From NCBI GenBank assembly GCA_009838175.1, contig VXSB01000003.1, forward strand, positions 1 through 64,000: 64,000 bases of DNA, read 5' to 3'. This document shows positions 53,009 to 61,992 of the stretch, in pieces. The translations under genes were made by a program, and so were the position numbers. Position 1 is the first letter of the stretch. The number at the start of each line of letters is the position of its first letter. The notes beneath the pieces are model-generated. The model was given only the letters and a program-made list of their open reading frames with translations, was not told the origin of the DNA and searched no databases. Source of the DNA: Chloroflexota bacterium. Lineage in GTDB: Bacteria; Chloroflexota; Dehalococcoidia; Lucifugimonadales; Lucifugimonadaceae.

Positions 53009-54028
53009 ATGAGTACCGATCCTCACCATGCACGAAGGCTGTACGACGAGGCAGTAATTATCGACGCGTTGAATGTGAGCAACTGGGACAGCAATGCCGT
53101 ATTCGAGAGCCTGAACGCAGGTGGCGTGGCGGCTATTAATGCCACTCAAGCCACATGGGAAGGCTACGAGGAGACGCTCGATATGATCGCGAAGTGGTAC
53201 GTCCGGTTCCGGCAACGGCCCGACCAAATCCTTTTGGTCGAGACCGTCGACGACATTCACCGCGCTAAACGAGAGGGCAAGACAGGCATCATCTTCGGCT
53301 GGCAAAACACATCGCCCATCGAAAACGACCTCGATCGCCTAGAAATCTTCCACAAACTCGGTGTCCGCATCATGCAGGTCACGTATCACGAACGCAATCT
53401 TCTCGGCGACGGATGCATGGAGCGCCAAGATGGAGGACTCACCAACTTTGGCATCGATGCCGTCGCCGAGATGAATCGACTTGGCATCCTGCTCGACCTC
53501 TCGCACGTCGGTGTCTCAACTACCCAGGAAAGCATCGAAGTCTCCCAAAAACCAGTCGCCATCACCCATGCCAACGCCAAGTCTTACTTCGACCACCGTC
53601 GAAACAAAACCGACAGGGCGATCAAAACCATGGCCGAAAAAGGCGGCGTCATCGGCGCAACCTGCATCCAGGGCTTCCTGCGTAACACCTACGACTCCAC
53701 CATCGACGACTACCTAGACGCGATCGACCACCTAGTAGACATGGTTGGCGTAGATCACGTAGCCATCGGCACCGACCACACCCAAGACCAACCCGAAGAG
53801 TTTTGGAAGTTTATAGGCGGCCAACAGGGCACCAAATACCCTTCCAGTTTCACCGGCCACAGTGGCATGCCTTTGGCATGGGAGGATCAATACCCAGAAG
53901 GACTGAAAACCCCAGACCAGTTGCCGGTATTGTCCGAATACCTTCTGAACCGCGGGTACTCCGACGACGACGTGGTCAAGATCCTAGGCGGCAATTGGCT
54001 GCGGTTGTTTGAAGAGGTTTGGGTTTAG
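53009..54028 (+). CDS. Membrane dipeptidase (M19) homologue with altered metal site
   Basis: 339 residues from the ATG at 53009. M19 features: GIIFGWQNTSPIENDLDRLEIFHKLGVRIMQVTYH, GILLDLSHVG, KPVAITHANAKSY, and VDHVAIGTDHTQ. Two zinc His (SHVG, THAN) remain, but the usual H-x-D near the start reads A-L-N-V (VIIDALNVSN) and the bridging Glu appears as Gln (GWQN). It may bind one metal or have a different activity. A promoter region is shared with the transaldolase-like gene. Confidence 0.8.
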   Translation: MSTDPHHARRLYDEAVIIDALNVSNWDSNAVFESLNAGGVAAINATQATWEGYEETLDMIAKWYVRFRQRPDQILLVETVDDIHRAKREGKTGIIFGWQNTSPIENDLDRLEIFHKLGVRIMQVTYHERNLLGDGCMERQDGGLTNFGIDAVAEMNRLGILLDLSHVGVSTTQESIEVSQKPVAITHANAKSYFDHRRNKTDRAIKTMAEKGGVIGATCIQGFLRNTYDSTIDDYLDAIDHLVDMVGVDHVAIGTDHTQDQPEEFWKFIGGQQGTKYPSSFTGHSGMPLAWEDQYPEGLKTPDQLPVLSEYLLNRGYSDDDVVKILGGNWLRLFEEVWV

Positions 54029-54048
54029 CTCCAACTGTGCTGAATCGA

Positions 54049-54079
54049 AACGCCCCGGAGAATTACCCCGGGGCGTTTT
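54049..54079. terminator. Bidirectional rho-independent terminator
   Basis: AACGCCCCGG (54049-54058) pairs with CCGGGGCGTT (54068-54077), 10 bp. T-rich sequence follows on both strands (TTTTC on plus; TTTCGATT on minus). It serves the converging M19 and glnA genes. Confidence 0.88.
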
Positions 54080-54106
54080 CGTCTGTATCCTTCGTCCGCT
54101 AAAGAC

Positions 54107-55525
54107 TCAGGCGTCGTAGCTGAGGAAGAACTCGTACGGGTGCGGACGCAGACGGACTGCGTCGACCTCGTTCTCGCGTTTGAAGTCGATGTAGGCCTCC
54201 AAAAGGTCAGGCGTGAAGACGCCGCCCTTGAGCAGGAAATCGCTGTCGGCTTCCAACGCATCGAGAGCTTCCGACAAGCTTCCTGGAACCTGATTCAGCG
54301 TCGAAGGGTCAACTTCGTAGAGGTCCTCTTCGATCGGCTCGCCCGGGCTTGCGCCAGTGGCGATGCCGTCGAGACCGGCCATCAACATGGCTGAGAAGGC
54401 AAGGTACGGGTTGCAGGTCGGATCCGGAGGTCGGAACTCTACGCGCTTCGCGTTCGGCGACTGCGAGTACATCGGAATGCGCGCCGCAGCCGAGCGGTTT
54501 CGTGCCGACAACGCCAAGATCGTCGGAGCCTCGAAGCCCGGTACCAAACGCTTGTACGAGTTGCTGCTCGGAGCGACCAGCGCCATCAGCGCGTCGCCGT
54601 GTTTGAGCAGTCCGCCGATGTAGGCGAGCGCCAACTCGCTCAAACCAGCGTAGCCATCACCCGCGAACATTGGCGAGCCATCTTTCCAGATCGACTGGTG
54701 AGTGTGCATGCCCGTGCCGTTGTCCTCGAACAATGGCTTCGGCATGAATGTGGCAGTCTTGCCGTGCTTGGCAGCAGTGTTCTTCAGGCAGTACTTGTAA
54801 GCCATCACATGGTCAGCCGCCTGCTTCAAAGGTGAAAAACGCCAGTTGATCTCACCCTGGCCAGCCGTCGCAACCTCGTGGTGGTGCTTCTCGATCTCAA
54901 TGCCAAAACGGGCCATCGCTTCGCAAGCCTCGTGCCGGATCACCGTCTGAGTGTCCGAAGGCGGTGCTGGGAAGTAGCCGCCCTTATGGCGGAGTTTGTG
55001 ACCCAAGTTTGGACCTTCGCCCGAAAGGTCGGTGGCGTTGCCAGTGTTCCAGATCGCCTCTTCCGAGTCGACCTCGTAGTGCGCAGAGTTGGAAGCACCG
55101 CCATACGAAACGCTGTCGAAGATGAAGAATTCAGCTTCGGCACCCCAGTAGGAGGTGTCACCGATGCCGGTCGACTTCAAATAAGCCTCCGCTTTCGCCG
55201 TCACATGGCGCGGGCTCCGGTCGTAGTCCGCTAGCGTGATAGGGTCTTTAACGTCGGCGATGATCGAAACCGTGCCCGGTATGAATGGGTCAACGGTCGC
55301 GGTGCTGGCGTCAGGGAACAGCAGCATGTCAGATTCGTCGATCGTTTGGAAACCCCGGATACTCGAACCGTCAAAACCAGTGCCTTCGGCGAACAGGTCT
55401 TCGGTTACTTCGTGCTTGGGGAAGGACACGTGCTGCCAAGTGCCCGGAACATCGGTGAAGCGCAGATCCAACCACTGCGACCCCGATTCCTCCATCATCT
55501 TGATCACATCATCGGCAGTTGCCAT
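54107..55525 (-). CDS. glnA: Type I glutamine synthetase
   Basis: 472 residues, typical for GS-I. Motifs: WLDLRFTDVPGTWQHVSFP, EGTGFDGSSIRGFQ, AEFFIFDSV, KHHHEVATAGQGEINWRF, MPKPLFEDNGTGMHTHQSIWKDG, APSSNSYKRLVPGFEAP and FRPPDPTCNPYLAFSAMLMAGLDG. EEDLYEVDP holds a Tyr at the adenylylation site. Makes glutamine from glutamate and ammonia. Direct repeats upstream (55602-55644) may be regulator sites. Confidence 0.95.
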   Translation of the reverse strand: MATADDVIKMMEESGSQWLDLRFTDVPGTWQHVSFPKHEVTEDLFAEGTGFDGSSIRGFQTIDESDMLLFPDASTATVDPFIPGTVSIIADVKDPITLADYDRSPRHVTAKAEAYLKSTGIGDTSYWGAEAEFFIFDSVSYGGASNSAHYEVDSEEAIWNTGNATDLSGEGPNLGHKLRHKGGYFPAPPSDTQTVIRHEACEAMARFGIEIEKHHHEVATAGQGEINWRFSPLKQAADHVMAYKYCLKNTAAKHGKTATFMPKPLFEDNGTGMHTHQSIWKDGSPMFAGDGYAGLSELALAYIGGLLKHGDALMALVAPSSNSYKRLVPGFEAPTILALSARNRSAAARIPMYSQSPNAKRVEFRPPDPTCNPYLAFSAMLMAGLDGIATGASPGEPIEEDLYEVDPSTLNQVPGSLSEALDALEADSDFLLKGGVFTPDLLEAYIDFKRENEVDAVRLRPHPYEFFLSYDA

Positions 55526-55561
55526 GTTTTTCGTCTCTCCTGAACCTGTTTGACTCTTGAA

Positions 55562-55644
55562 GGCGCGGTGAAGCGCCGATTGAATTCAAGGTAATAAAGA
55601 TATGTTTCATAGATGTTTCACCCCGCGTCTAGCGATGTCTAGCG
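55562..55644 (-). promoter_or_regulatory. glnA leader hairpin and paired direct repeats
   Basis: Upstream of the glnA start: a GGCGC/GCGCC hairpin (55562-55577) in the leader, ATGTTTCA at 55602 and 55613 (11-bp period) and GTCTAGCG at 55627 and 55637 (10-bp period). Direct repeats one helical turn apart are typical of OmpR-like regulators; the minus-strand GAAAC-N6-GAAAC resembles half of the actinobacterial GlnR site. Regulation by nitrogen is inferred. Confidence 0.4.
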
Positions 55645-55727
55645 GATGGCTGAAGACAATCAATTAACATTTCTCCAGTGCAGCCGAATGGCACACTCCA
55701 AAGCGAATCTGATCCCGCGAACTCGAC

Positions 55728-56138
55728 TTGAATCCGCAACACTTGCAGGCGATAAAGATGGGCGCAGCCGCGGTTGATGACTGGCGCTCGGAGAATCCGA
55801 GCGAACGTCTGGACCTGTCTGGGGCGGACTTGGCAGGTATGAACTTCACAGGATGGAATCTGTCGCGTGCGATACTGGACAACGCCGATTTGAGCGGTGC
55901 ATGTCTGCGGGGAGCGGATCTTTCGGAGGCGTGGGCCAGGCGGACGAAGTTCGTAGAAGCGGATCTTAGCAACTGCGCGTTGTTTCGCACGAGTTTGGCG
56001 GGTGCCGATTTGCGAGACGCTGATCTCAGTAACACGAATATGTATCGGTGCATCCTTAGGGACGCGGTCTTGAACGATGGCACGAACTTCGACGGTGCTT
56101 GGGCTGCCAAGGTGATATGGCCTGACACCAACAAATGA
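55728..56138 (+). CDS. Pentapeptide repeat protein
   Basis: 136 residues if the TTG at 55728 starts it; an ATG at 55758 is possible, but the N-terminus HLQAIKMGAAAVDDWRSENP matches relatives that start here. Then A(D/N)LxX repeats (LDLSGADLAGMNFTGWNLSRAILDNADLSGACLRGADL-like run, about 30-110) forming a right-handed beta helix. Binding role unknown. Confidence 0.75.
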   Translation: MNPQHLQAIKMGAAAVDDWRSENPSERLDLSGADLAGMNFTGWNLSRAILDNADLSGACLRGADLSEAWARRTKFVEADLSNCALFRTSLAGADLRDADLSNTNMYRCILRDAVLNDGTNFDGAWAAKVIWPDTNK

Positions 56139-56169
56139 AGAACCATTTACTTCAAAAGGAGTGCTTCAA

Positions 56170-57096
56170 ATGCAGATGGTAGATTTCGGTAATACCGGGT
56201 ACAAGGTTTCGCGGCTGGGCGCGGGTTTGGCAGAGATCGGCTCGGAGCTCGATTTCGATGATGTTGAACAGGCTGGGAGTGTTCTGAACAATGCACTCGA
56301 CATGGGCATCAACTTCTTGGACACGGCAGCGTGTTACGGGATTTCCGAGGAGCTGATCGGACGCACGGTGGCCAATCGCAGGGATGAGTATGTGCTTGTG
56401 ACGAAAGCTGGTCATGCTCGTGGGGGTGGGTTGAATGGCAGCGATTGGACGTATGAGACGGTGCGCGACTCGATCGATCGCAGTCTGCGCCGTCTGAACA
56501 CTGACTATGTCGATCTGGTGCAACTCCATTCCTGTGGCATTTCCGACCTTGAGAGGGGCGACATCATCCGAGCGCTTGAAGACGCGCGGGATGCCGGGAA
56601 GACTCGCATGATCGGATACTCGGGCGACAACGATGCTGCGCACTGGGCTGTTGACTCGGGAGTGTTTTCCACATTGCAGACCAGCTTCAATGTCGTTGAG
56701 CAGCGAGCATATACGACGGGACTGCTGGAGAAATGCGCTGACAATGGGATTGGTGTGATCGTCAAGCGTCCGATCGCAGGTGCGACTTGGGGCATGGCGA
56801 AATCAGGGATGTCGAGTTCGCGTCGAGGGTACGACAACACTTATTTGCAGCGATGCCAAGTGGTTCAGCGGCAAGGCGATGTGCCGGGCGAGCCTGAGGA
56901 CCCGATCGTCGCCGCCATGGGCTTCACGCTCGCGCATCCAGAGATTCACGTCGCGATCATTGGGACTAAGAACCCGCGGCATATGGCATCGAACATCGAG
57001 ACGCTTGACGACGCGCTCAGCATAGATAACACGTTCGTCGATGTGATGCATGACCGTTTCGCCGAGTTGGACGACGATTGGCATCAGTTGACATGA
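56170..57096 (+). CDS. Aldo/keto reductase family protein
   Basis: 308 residues from the ATG at 56170 with AAAGGAG just upstream. Catalytic tetrad visible: FLDTAACYG (Asp, Tyr), VLVTKAG (Lys), DLVQLHSCG (His). C-terminal GVIVKRPIAGATWG and HVAIIGTKNPRHMASNI complete the barrel. The stop overlaps the start of the next enolase-family gene (ATGA). Confidence 0.88.
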   Translation: MQMVDFGNTGYKVSRLGAGLAEIGSELDFDDVEQAGSVLNNALDMGINFLDTAACYGISEELIGRTVANRRDEYVLVTKAGHARGGGLNGSDWTYETVRDSIDRSLRRLNTDYVDLVQLHSCGISDLERGDIIRALEDARDAGKTRMIGYSGDNDAAHWAVDSGVFSTLQTSFNVVEQRAYTTGLLEKCADNGIGVIVKRPIAGATWGMAKSGMSSSRRGYDNTYLQRCQVVQRQGDVPGEPEDPIVAAMGFTLAHPEIHVAIIGTKNPRHMASNIETLDDALSIDNTFVDVMHDRFAELDDDWHQLT

Positions 57097-58256
57097 AGAT
57101 CGAACGCATCGAAATCCATCCTCTAGTCGGCAAGCTGGAGGAACCGTTCGGTTGGTCGCAGCGGTGGACGGATGAACGCCGAACGACCATCGTGAAGATC
57201 GTTGCGGACGATGGTTCATACGGATGGGGTGAGACTGGCACGAGCACGGAGGCTCTAGCTGGAGCCGCGTCGAGGTTGATCGGCGAAAACCCGGAGCGTA
57301 TCGGCGCGATCTGGCAATCGATTGTGAATCCCACGTATCAAGGCGGAGGCTTCACTGGATTTTCATCGAACGTCGCAAGCGCGATCGACATGGCGTTGCA
57401 CGACTTGGTGGGGCGTTCACACGGGTTGCCAGTTTATGAACTGCTTGGCGGGAGGGTTCGGGATCGTATATGCGCCTACGCGACGGGACTCTACTATGTG
57501 CCGTCGGATTTGGAAGACCCTACGTGGGGGGATTTTCTGGAAGAGGCTCAGGGCTATGTAGATCAGGGTTTCTCGGGCATGAAGATGAAGGTCGGCGGGT
57601 TGAAGTTGGACGAGGATGTGGATCGGGTACATGCTCTTCGTCGGCAGGTCGGTGACAATATCCGCATCATGGTGGATGCCAACGAGGCGTATGACCCGAT
57701 GACCGCGCTTCGGATGGCTAATCGCATAGCGGACGCGGACGTTACGTGGTTCGAAGAACCATGCTCGTCGCGTGCGGACGATGACAACCTGCTCGTAACT
57801 TTACGCTCGCCAGTTCCGACATCAGGCGGTGAGTCGGCGAGCACGCGGCGGGAAGTGGCGAGGCTGCTCAAGAAGCGCATCTTCGACATTATCCAACCAG
57901 AGATCGTTAATGTTGGCGGCATCACGGAGTTGAAGCTGTCGGCGTCGATGGCCGAGGCCTTCAACGTACGGTTCGTGCCGCACTTCTGGAACACCGCGAT
58001 AAGCTTTTCAGCCATTCTACATACGCTCGCGACGGTTTCGCAGTCTCCGCCCGCGCACCCGAAGGAACCTTATGTGAACGAGCCAGTAACTGAATTCGAC
58101 CAGACGCCGCATCCGATCAGATACGCGTTGACGGATCCGGTTTTCACGCAGACCGACAGTCATGTGGAGGTGCCGGACAAGCCCGGCCTCGGCGTTGAAG
58201 TTGATGAGGAAGTGTTGGCGCACTTCAGAGAAGGCGACGCGGTGGTCGTAAGTTAG
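57093..58256 (+). CDS. Enolase-superfamily (mandelate racemase-like) protein 5
   Basis: 387 residues from the ATG at 57093, which overlaps the aldo/keto reductase stop. MKMKVGG (K-x-K on strand two), MVDANEAYD, WFEEP, SGGESAS (metal ligands), VPHFWNTAIS (His). Resembles galactarolactone cycloisomerase or other mandelate racemase-subgroup members. Probably works with the coupled reductase in one pathway. Confidence 0.86.
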   Translation: MKIERIEIHPLVGKLEEPFGWSQRWTDERRTTIVKIVADDGSYGWGETGTSTEALAGAASRLIGENPERIGAIWQSIVNPTYQGGGFTGFSSNVASAIDMALHDLVGRSHGLPVYELLGGRVRDRICAYATGLYYVPSDLEDPTWGDFLEEAQGYVDQGFSGMKMKVGGLKLDEDVDRVHALRRQVGDNIRIMVDANEAYDPMTALRMANRIADADVTWFEEPCSSRADDDNLLVTLRSPVPTSGGESASTRREVARLLKKRIFDIIQPEIVNVGGITELKLSASMAEAFNVRFVPHFWNTAISFSAILHTLATVSQSPPAHPKEPYVNEPVTEFDQTPHPIRYALTDPVFTQTDSHVEVPDKPGLGVEVDEEVLAHFREGDAVVVS

Positions 58257-58285
58257 GGTCGCGCACCCGCGTTAGCATTGAGTGC

Positions 58286-59449
58286 ATGTCTGTTTCGACT
58301 GCCTCTACAACGGACCAAAAACCAATCATTTTGGATTTCTCGCGCTCAGAATTGGAGCGCGAAGTGGTGGATGTGTTGGGGCAGTCGAAGTTTCGGGCGA
58401 AGCAGATTTGGCAGGGGTTGCATCGGGAATGCTTGCTGGATTTCGAGTTAGTGACGACGTTGCCGAAGGGGTTGCGGGAGGAGTTGGCGCGGCGATATAC
58501 GGCGAATCCTCTTGAGAAGGTGATGCATCTGACATCGGCGGATGGTTCGACTGACAAGGCCCTGTTCAGGCTTGCTGATGGTGAGTTGGTGGAGACGGTT
58601 TTAATGCGCTACGCTGCTGACTCGCATCGCAAGGCGCGGAAGACGGTGTGCGTTTCTACACAGGCTGGTTGTGCTTTGGGCTGCACGTTCTGCGCGACGG
58701 GTCAGCAGGGATTTCGCAGGCAGTTGACGACTGGTGAAATAGTGGCTCAGATCATCTTCATGCAGCGGATCGCGCTTGCGGAGGATCGATCCGAAGTGGA
58801 AGAGGGAGCACGGGAGATAGGTAGCGTCCAGGGTGTGACGAACGTTGTCTTCATGGGCATGGGCGAGCCGCTTGCGAACTACGAGAACACAATGTCGGCG
58901 ATTCGATCGATCAACGATGCGAACGGCTTGGCGGTTGGTGCTCGGCATATCACTCTTTCAACGGTCGGACTGGCACCGCAGATCGTGAGGTTGGCGCGCG
59001 AGAACATTCAGATCAACTTGGCGGTGTCGCTGCACGCGCCGGACGATGCGACGCGTTCGCAAACGATGCCGATCAACCGCCGTTACCCGATATCAGTCTT
59101 GCTCGATGCATGTCGTCGGTACGTAGAGATGACTGATCGGCGGATCTTCTTTGAGTACGTGTTGCTACAAGATCAGAACGACAGAGTCCGTCACGCTCGT
59201 CGCCTCGGCGAGCTGCTATCCGGAATGTTGTGCCATGTGAATCTGATCCCGGTCAACCCGACTGCGGGCGGGCCTTACCGTCGCACGAGCCGTGCAGAGG
59301 CCGAGCGGTTCCAGCTTGAACTGCGAAGATACGGCGTGCCGTCTACGGTGCGTATCGAGAAGGGCATCGATATCGACGCTGGTTGCGGGCAGTTGCGGGC
59401 GCGGGTGGTTGATGCTGATGCGCTGCTGAAGGACGTCATTCCAGCATAG
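58286..59449 (+). CDS. rlmN: 23S rRNA/tRNA adenine-C2 methyltransferase RlmN
   Basis: 387 residues. Radical SAM motif C-ALG-C-TF-C-ATGQQGF, VTNVVFMGMGEPLANYENT, ITLSTVGLAPQI, LAVSLHAPDD, FFEYVLL, HVNLIPVNPT and the methyl-carrying Cys in GIDIDAGCGQL. The N-terminal accessory domain has QSKFRAKQIWQGLH. The end overlaps the end of convergent mutS2 by 14 bases. Confidence 0.95.
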   Translation: MSVSTASTTDQKPIILDFSRSELEREVVDVLGQSKFRAKQIWQGLHRECLLDFELVTTLPKGLREELARRYTANPLEKVMHLTSADGSTDKALFRLADGELVETVLMRYAADSHRKARKTVCVSTQAGCALGCTFCATGQQGFRRQLTTGEIVAQIIFMQRIALAEDRSEVEEGAREIGSVQGVTNVVFMGMGEPLANYENTMSAIRSINDANGLAVGARHITLSTVGLAPQIVRLARENIQINLAVSLHAPDDATRSQTMPINRRYPISVLLDACRRYVEMTDRRIFFEYVLLQDQNDRVRHARRLGELLSGMLCHVNLIPVNPTAGGPYRRTSRAEAERFQLELRRYGVPSTVRIEKGIDIDAGCGQLRARVVDADALLKDVIPA

Positions 59450-61919
59450 CGATCGTGACGCCGTTGCCGCCGGCGTTTCGGGGTGCTGGTTGGAAGGTTT
59501 CGACGTGTGATTCGCGGGATAAGATGTCGCGAACGGCTTGTCGGAGCGCGCCAGTTCCTTCGCCGTGGATTATGCGGACGCTGGTGAGGCCTTGCATAAA
59601 GGCCCTGTCGATGAATTGCGGGATCATCGATTCGATCATGTGGACGCGGGAACCGCGGACGTCAAGATCTCCGGCAGCGTCGGAAACACGCGTCATCTTG
59701 GTCGGTGTTGGTTGCTGCGATGAAGATTGGTTCGACGTGGGCGCGCTTCTGGAAGCCTTTAAGAGCGTCATCATGTGTGGGCGCGCTTGGAACCGCATCG
59801 AACCGGACAGTATGACGGCGCGCTCGTCACGATCCAGCTCGACGATCTCACCAGTCAGTCCGAGACTCTCGACTCTGACGACGTCGCCGATCGCGAATTT
59901 AGGTGGATTGCTGGCGGGCATCCCCCGCGGTCGCTGCGCTCCCGCGCCCCCCTCGCTTTGCGAAAGGGGCGAATCAGGTGTAGCCATCCAGGCTTCGCTG
60001 TTGACCGAACGTGCAACGTCGGCGGCCGATTGTCTAGCTTCTTGCCAGGTGTTGTCGCGCTCCGCTTCGCGCATGAGACGACGTAGTTGGCGGCGCACGC
60101 GTTGGGCTTCGCTTTTCAATTGCTCGCGCGCCTCTTCGATAGCTTTGTCGCGTTCGTTTTCGGCGTGTTGGAGATGGGATTCGGCTTCGGCGCGCATACG
60201 TTCCGCCTCGGCGCGATCTTCGGCGGCTTGCTGTTGGACGTCGCCGATCTGGTCGCGTTCTTGTTGCAGCGATTTCAGGAGGCTTTCGGTCTGCGATCGG
60301 AGGGGATCGAGCATGGTTATGGCATGATCGACGATCGGTTGCTCCAGTCCGAGACGTTGGGCTACCTGCATGGCGTAGCTCTGTCCGGGCAAACCCATGA
60401 TGAGTCGGTAGTTCGGGAGCATCGTCTCCGGATCGAGTTCGACGGATGCGTTAGCGAGATGGTCGTGTTTTGCGGCGAATTCGGAGACTGGACGATGGTG
60501 AGTGGTGATGCATGTCCAAGCGCCGCTGGACACCAAGCGATCGAGGATTGCGCGGGCGAGGGCTGACCCTTCTTCGGGATCAGTACCTGTACCGAGTTCG
60601 TCGAGTAGCACGAGTGATCTATCAGAAGCATGTGCGAGGATTCGTATCACCCGTTCCATGTGGGATGAAAAGGTGGATACGCTGCGGTCGATGCTTTGGG
60701 CATCTCCAATGTCGGCGTATACACCTTCGAATACAGGTAACTCAGATGCTTCCCGCGCAGGGATTTGCAGACCGAATTGATGCATCAGGGCTACCAGCCC
60801 GAGGGTCTTTAAGGCGATCGTCTTGCCACCGGTGTTGGGTCCAGTGATTACCAATCCGCGTCTGATCTCGTCGAGTCGCATAGTGATGGGGACCGCATCA
60901 TCGCCGAGAAGGGGGTGGCGCGCTTCGATTAGAACAGGGTTGATCGGATCGTCTGAGGCAGAATCGAAGCTGGTTTTCGGACGGATGCCACCTATTTTTA
61001 ACGACAAACGGCCTCTGGCAACCGCTGCGTCGAGACTGGCGGCGGCTTGCAAGGATGCCATCGCATCTTCGCCATGAAGGGCGATCGCGCGCGACAGTTT
61101 TCGCAGCACTCGCTCCTCTTCCTTCTCCGCCTCGTACGCGGCTTCTCGCCACTCGTTGGCGGCGTCGACTACTGTGAATGGTTCGATGAATGCGGTTTGA
61201 CCGCTGGACGAGACGTCGTGGATGATGCCTCGTACGAATCCGCGATGCGAGGATTTCACCTCCAGCACCAACCGATCTCCGCGTGACGCGATCACGTTCG
61301 ACTGCAACACCGGTTTCAGATCTTCGCGCGATGCTAAACGCTCCATTATTCGCATCGCGCGTTGGTACGCGGTACGCGATCGCTCGCGCATCTGGCCGAG
61401 GCGTGGTGTGGCACTGTCGAGCACGTCGCCTGAATCCGAGAGCGCCTCGACGATACCCTTTCGCACTTCGCGAAGATCGCGGATCTGGGACGCCATATCG
61501 GAGAGCAAAGGCAATTCGTCCGTGATCGTCATCACGGTTGACCTAGCGACCCACATGGATTGGAAGATGCTGCACAGCACCAGCAGCTCGGAACCATTGA
61601 GCATACCGCCGAGAATGGCGCGACGCAGCGGCTCCCGTGGGTCTCGCATCCCAGCCAAGCCGATGTCGCCCTTCGTGTTGAGCAGAGTTACGGCCTCGGC
61701 GGTTTCGTCCTGCAAGCGCGTGACGTCTTCTGGGTGGCGAACGGGTCGCGCTTCGCGTATGATCTCGCGCGACATGTAAAACCGGGCTTCTTTGGCTAGC
61801 ATCTCGCGAACGCGGTCGAACTCCAAGAGGTTTTCTGCTTCTTGGAGCATTAAGTCTGAGTCGATGCCGGAACTGGGTTGCGGCGGATCAGGGCTGGTTT
61901 TCGTATCAGATAATGTCAT
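59436..61919 (-). CDS. mutS2: MutS2 endonuclease with in-frame repeat insertion
   Basis: 827 residues, longer than the ~785 of Bacillus MutS2. Clamp/lever region, Walker A GPNTGGKTIALKTLG, Walker B SLVLLDELGTGTDPEEGSALA, long coiled coil (about 520-640), KOW-like KFAIGDVVRVESLGLTGEI and a C-terminal Smr nuclease domain with LDVRG and IIHGEGTG. The segment about 642-667 (PLSQSEGGAGAQRPRGMPAS) is encoded by a palindromic repeat (59917-59977) in the linker before the KOW part. Acts on ribosome collisions or recombination intermediates. Confidence 0.93.
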   Translation of the reverse strand: MTLSDTKTSPDPPQPSSGIDSDLMLQEAENLLEFDRVREMLAKEARFYMSREIIREARPVRHPEDVTRLQDETAEAVTLLNTKGDIGLAGMRDPREPLRRAILGGMLNGSELLVLCSIFQSMWVARSTVMTITDELPLLSDMASQIRDLREVRKGIVEALSDSGDVLDSATPRLGQMRERSRTAYQRAMRIMERLASREDLKPVLQSNVIASRGDRLVLEVKSSHRGFVRGIIHDVSSSGQTAFIEPFTVVDAANEWREAAYEAEKEEERVLRKLSRAIALHGEDAMASLQAAASLDAAVARGRLSLKIGGIRPKTSFDSASDDPINPVLIEARHPLLGDDAVPITMRLDEIRRGLVITGPNTGGKTIALKTLGLVALMHQFGLQIPAREASELPVFEGVYADIGDAQSIDRSVSTFSSHMERVIRILAHASDRSLVLLDELGTGTDPEEGSALARAILDRLVSSGAWTCITTHHRPVSEFAAKHDHLANASVELDPETMLPNYRLIMGLPGQSYAMQVAQRLGLEQPIVDHAITMLDPLRSQTESLLKSLQQERDQIGDVQQQAAEDRAEAERMRAEAESHLQHAENERDKAIEEAREQLKSEAQRVRRQLRRLMREAERDNTWQEARQSAADVARSVNSEAWMATPDSPLSQSEGGAGAQRPRGMPASNPPKFAIGDVVRVESLGLTGEIVELDRDERAVILSGSMRFQARPHMMTLLKASRSAPTSNQSSSQQPTPTKMTRVSDAAGDLDVRGSRVHMIESMIPQFIDRAFMQGLTSVRIIHGEGTGALRQAVRDILSRESHVETFQPAPRNAGGNGVTIAMLE
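59917..59977. repeat. CCCCCGCGG-type repeat inside mutS2
   Basis: CATCCCCCGCGG, CGCTGCGCTCCCGCG and CCCCCTCGCTTTGCGAAAGGGGC. The same units occur at 5820-5898 and 33700-33840. In frame with mutS2. Confidence 0.7.
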
Positions 61920-61992
61920 GCAACCCCAATTTTAGACACGACGTATTCCGTGGCACGTTGGTGGAGTTCTTGAATAGATAGGCAGTGGCATC

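Noticed and set aside
52868..53305. N-terminal extension of the transaldolase-like protein
   Set aside because: The extension is antisense to the M19 gene start and has no similarity; the ATG at 52867 fits the family.
59455..60327. 290-codon plus-strand frame
   Set aside because: Antisense to mutS2; Ser/Arg-rich and without motifs.
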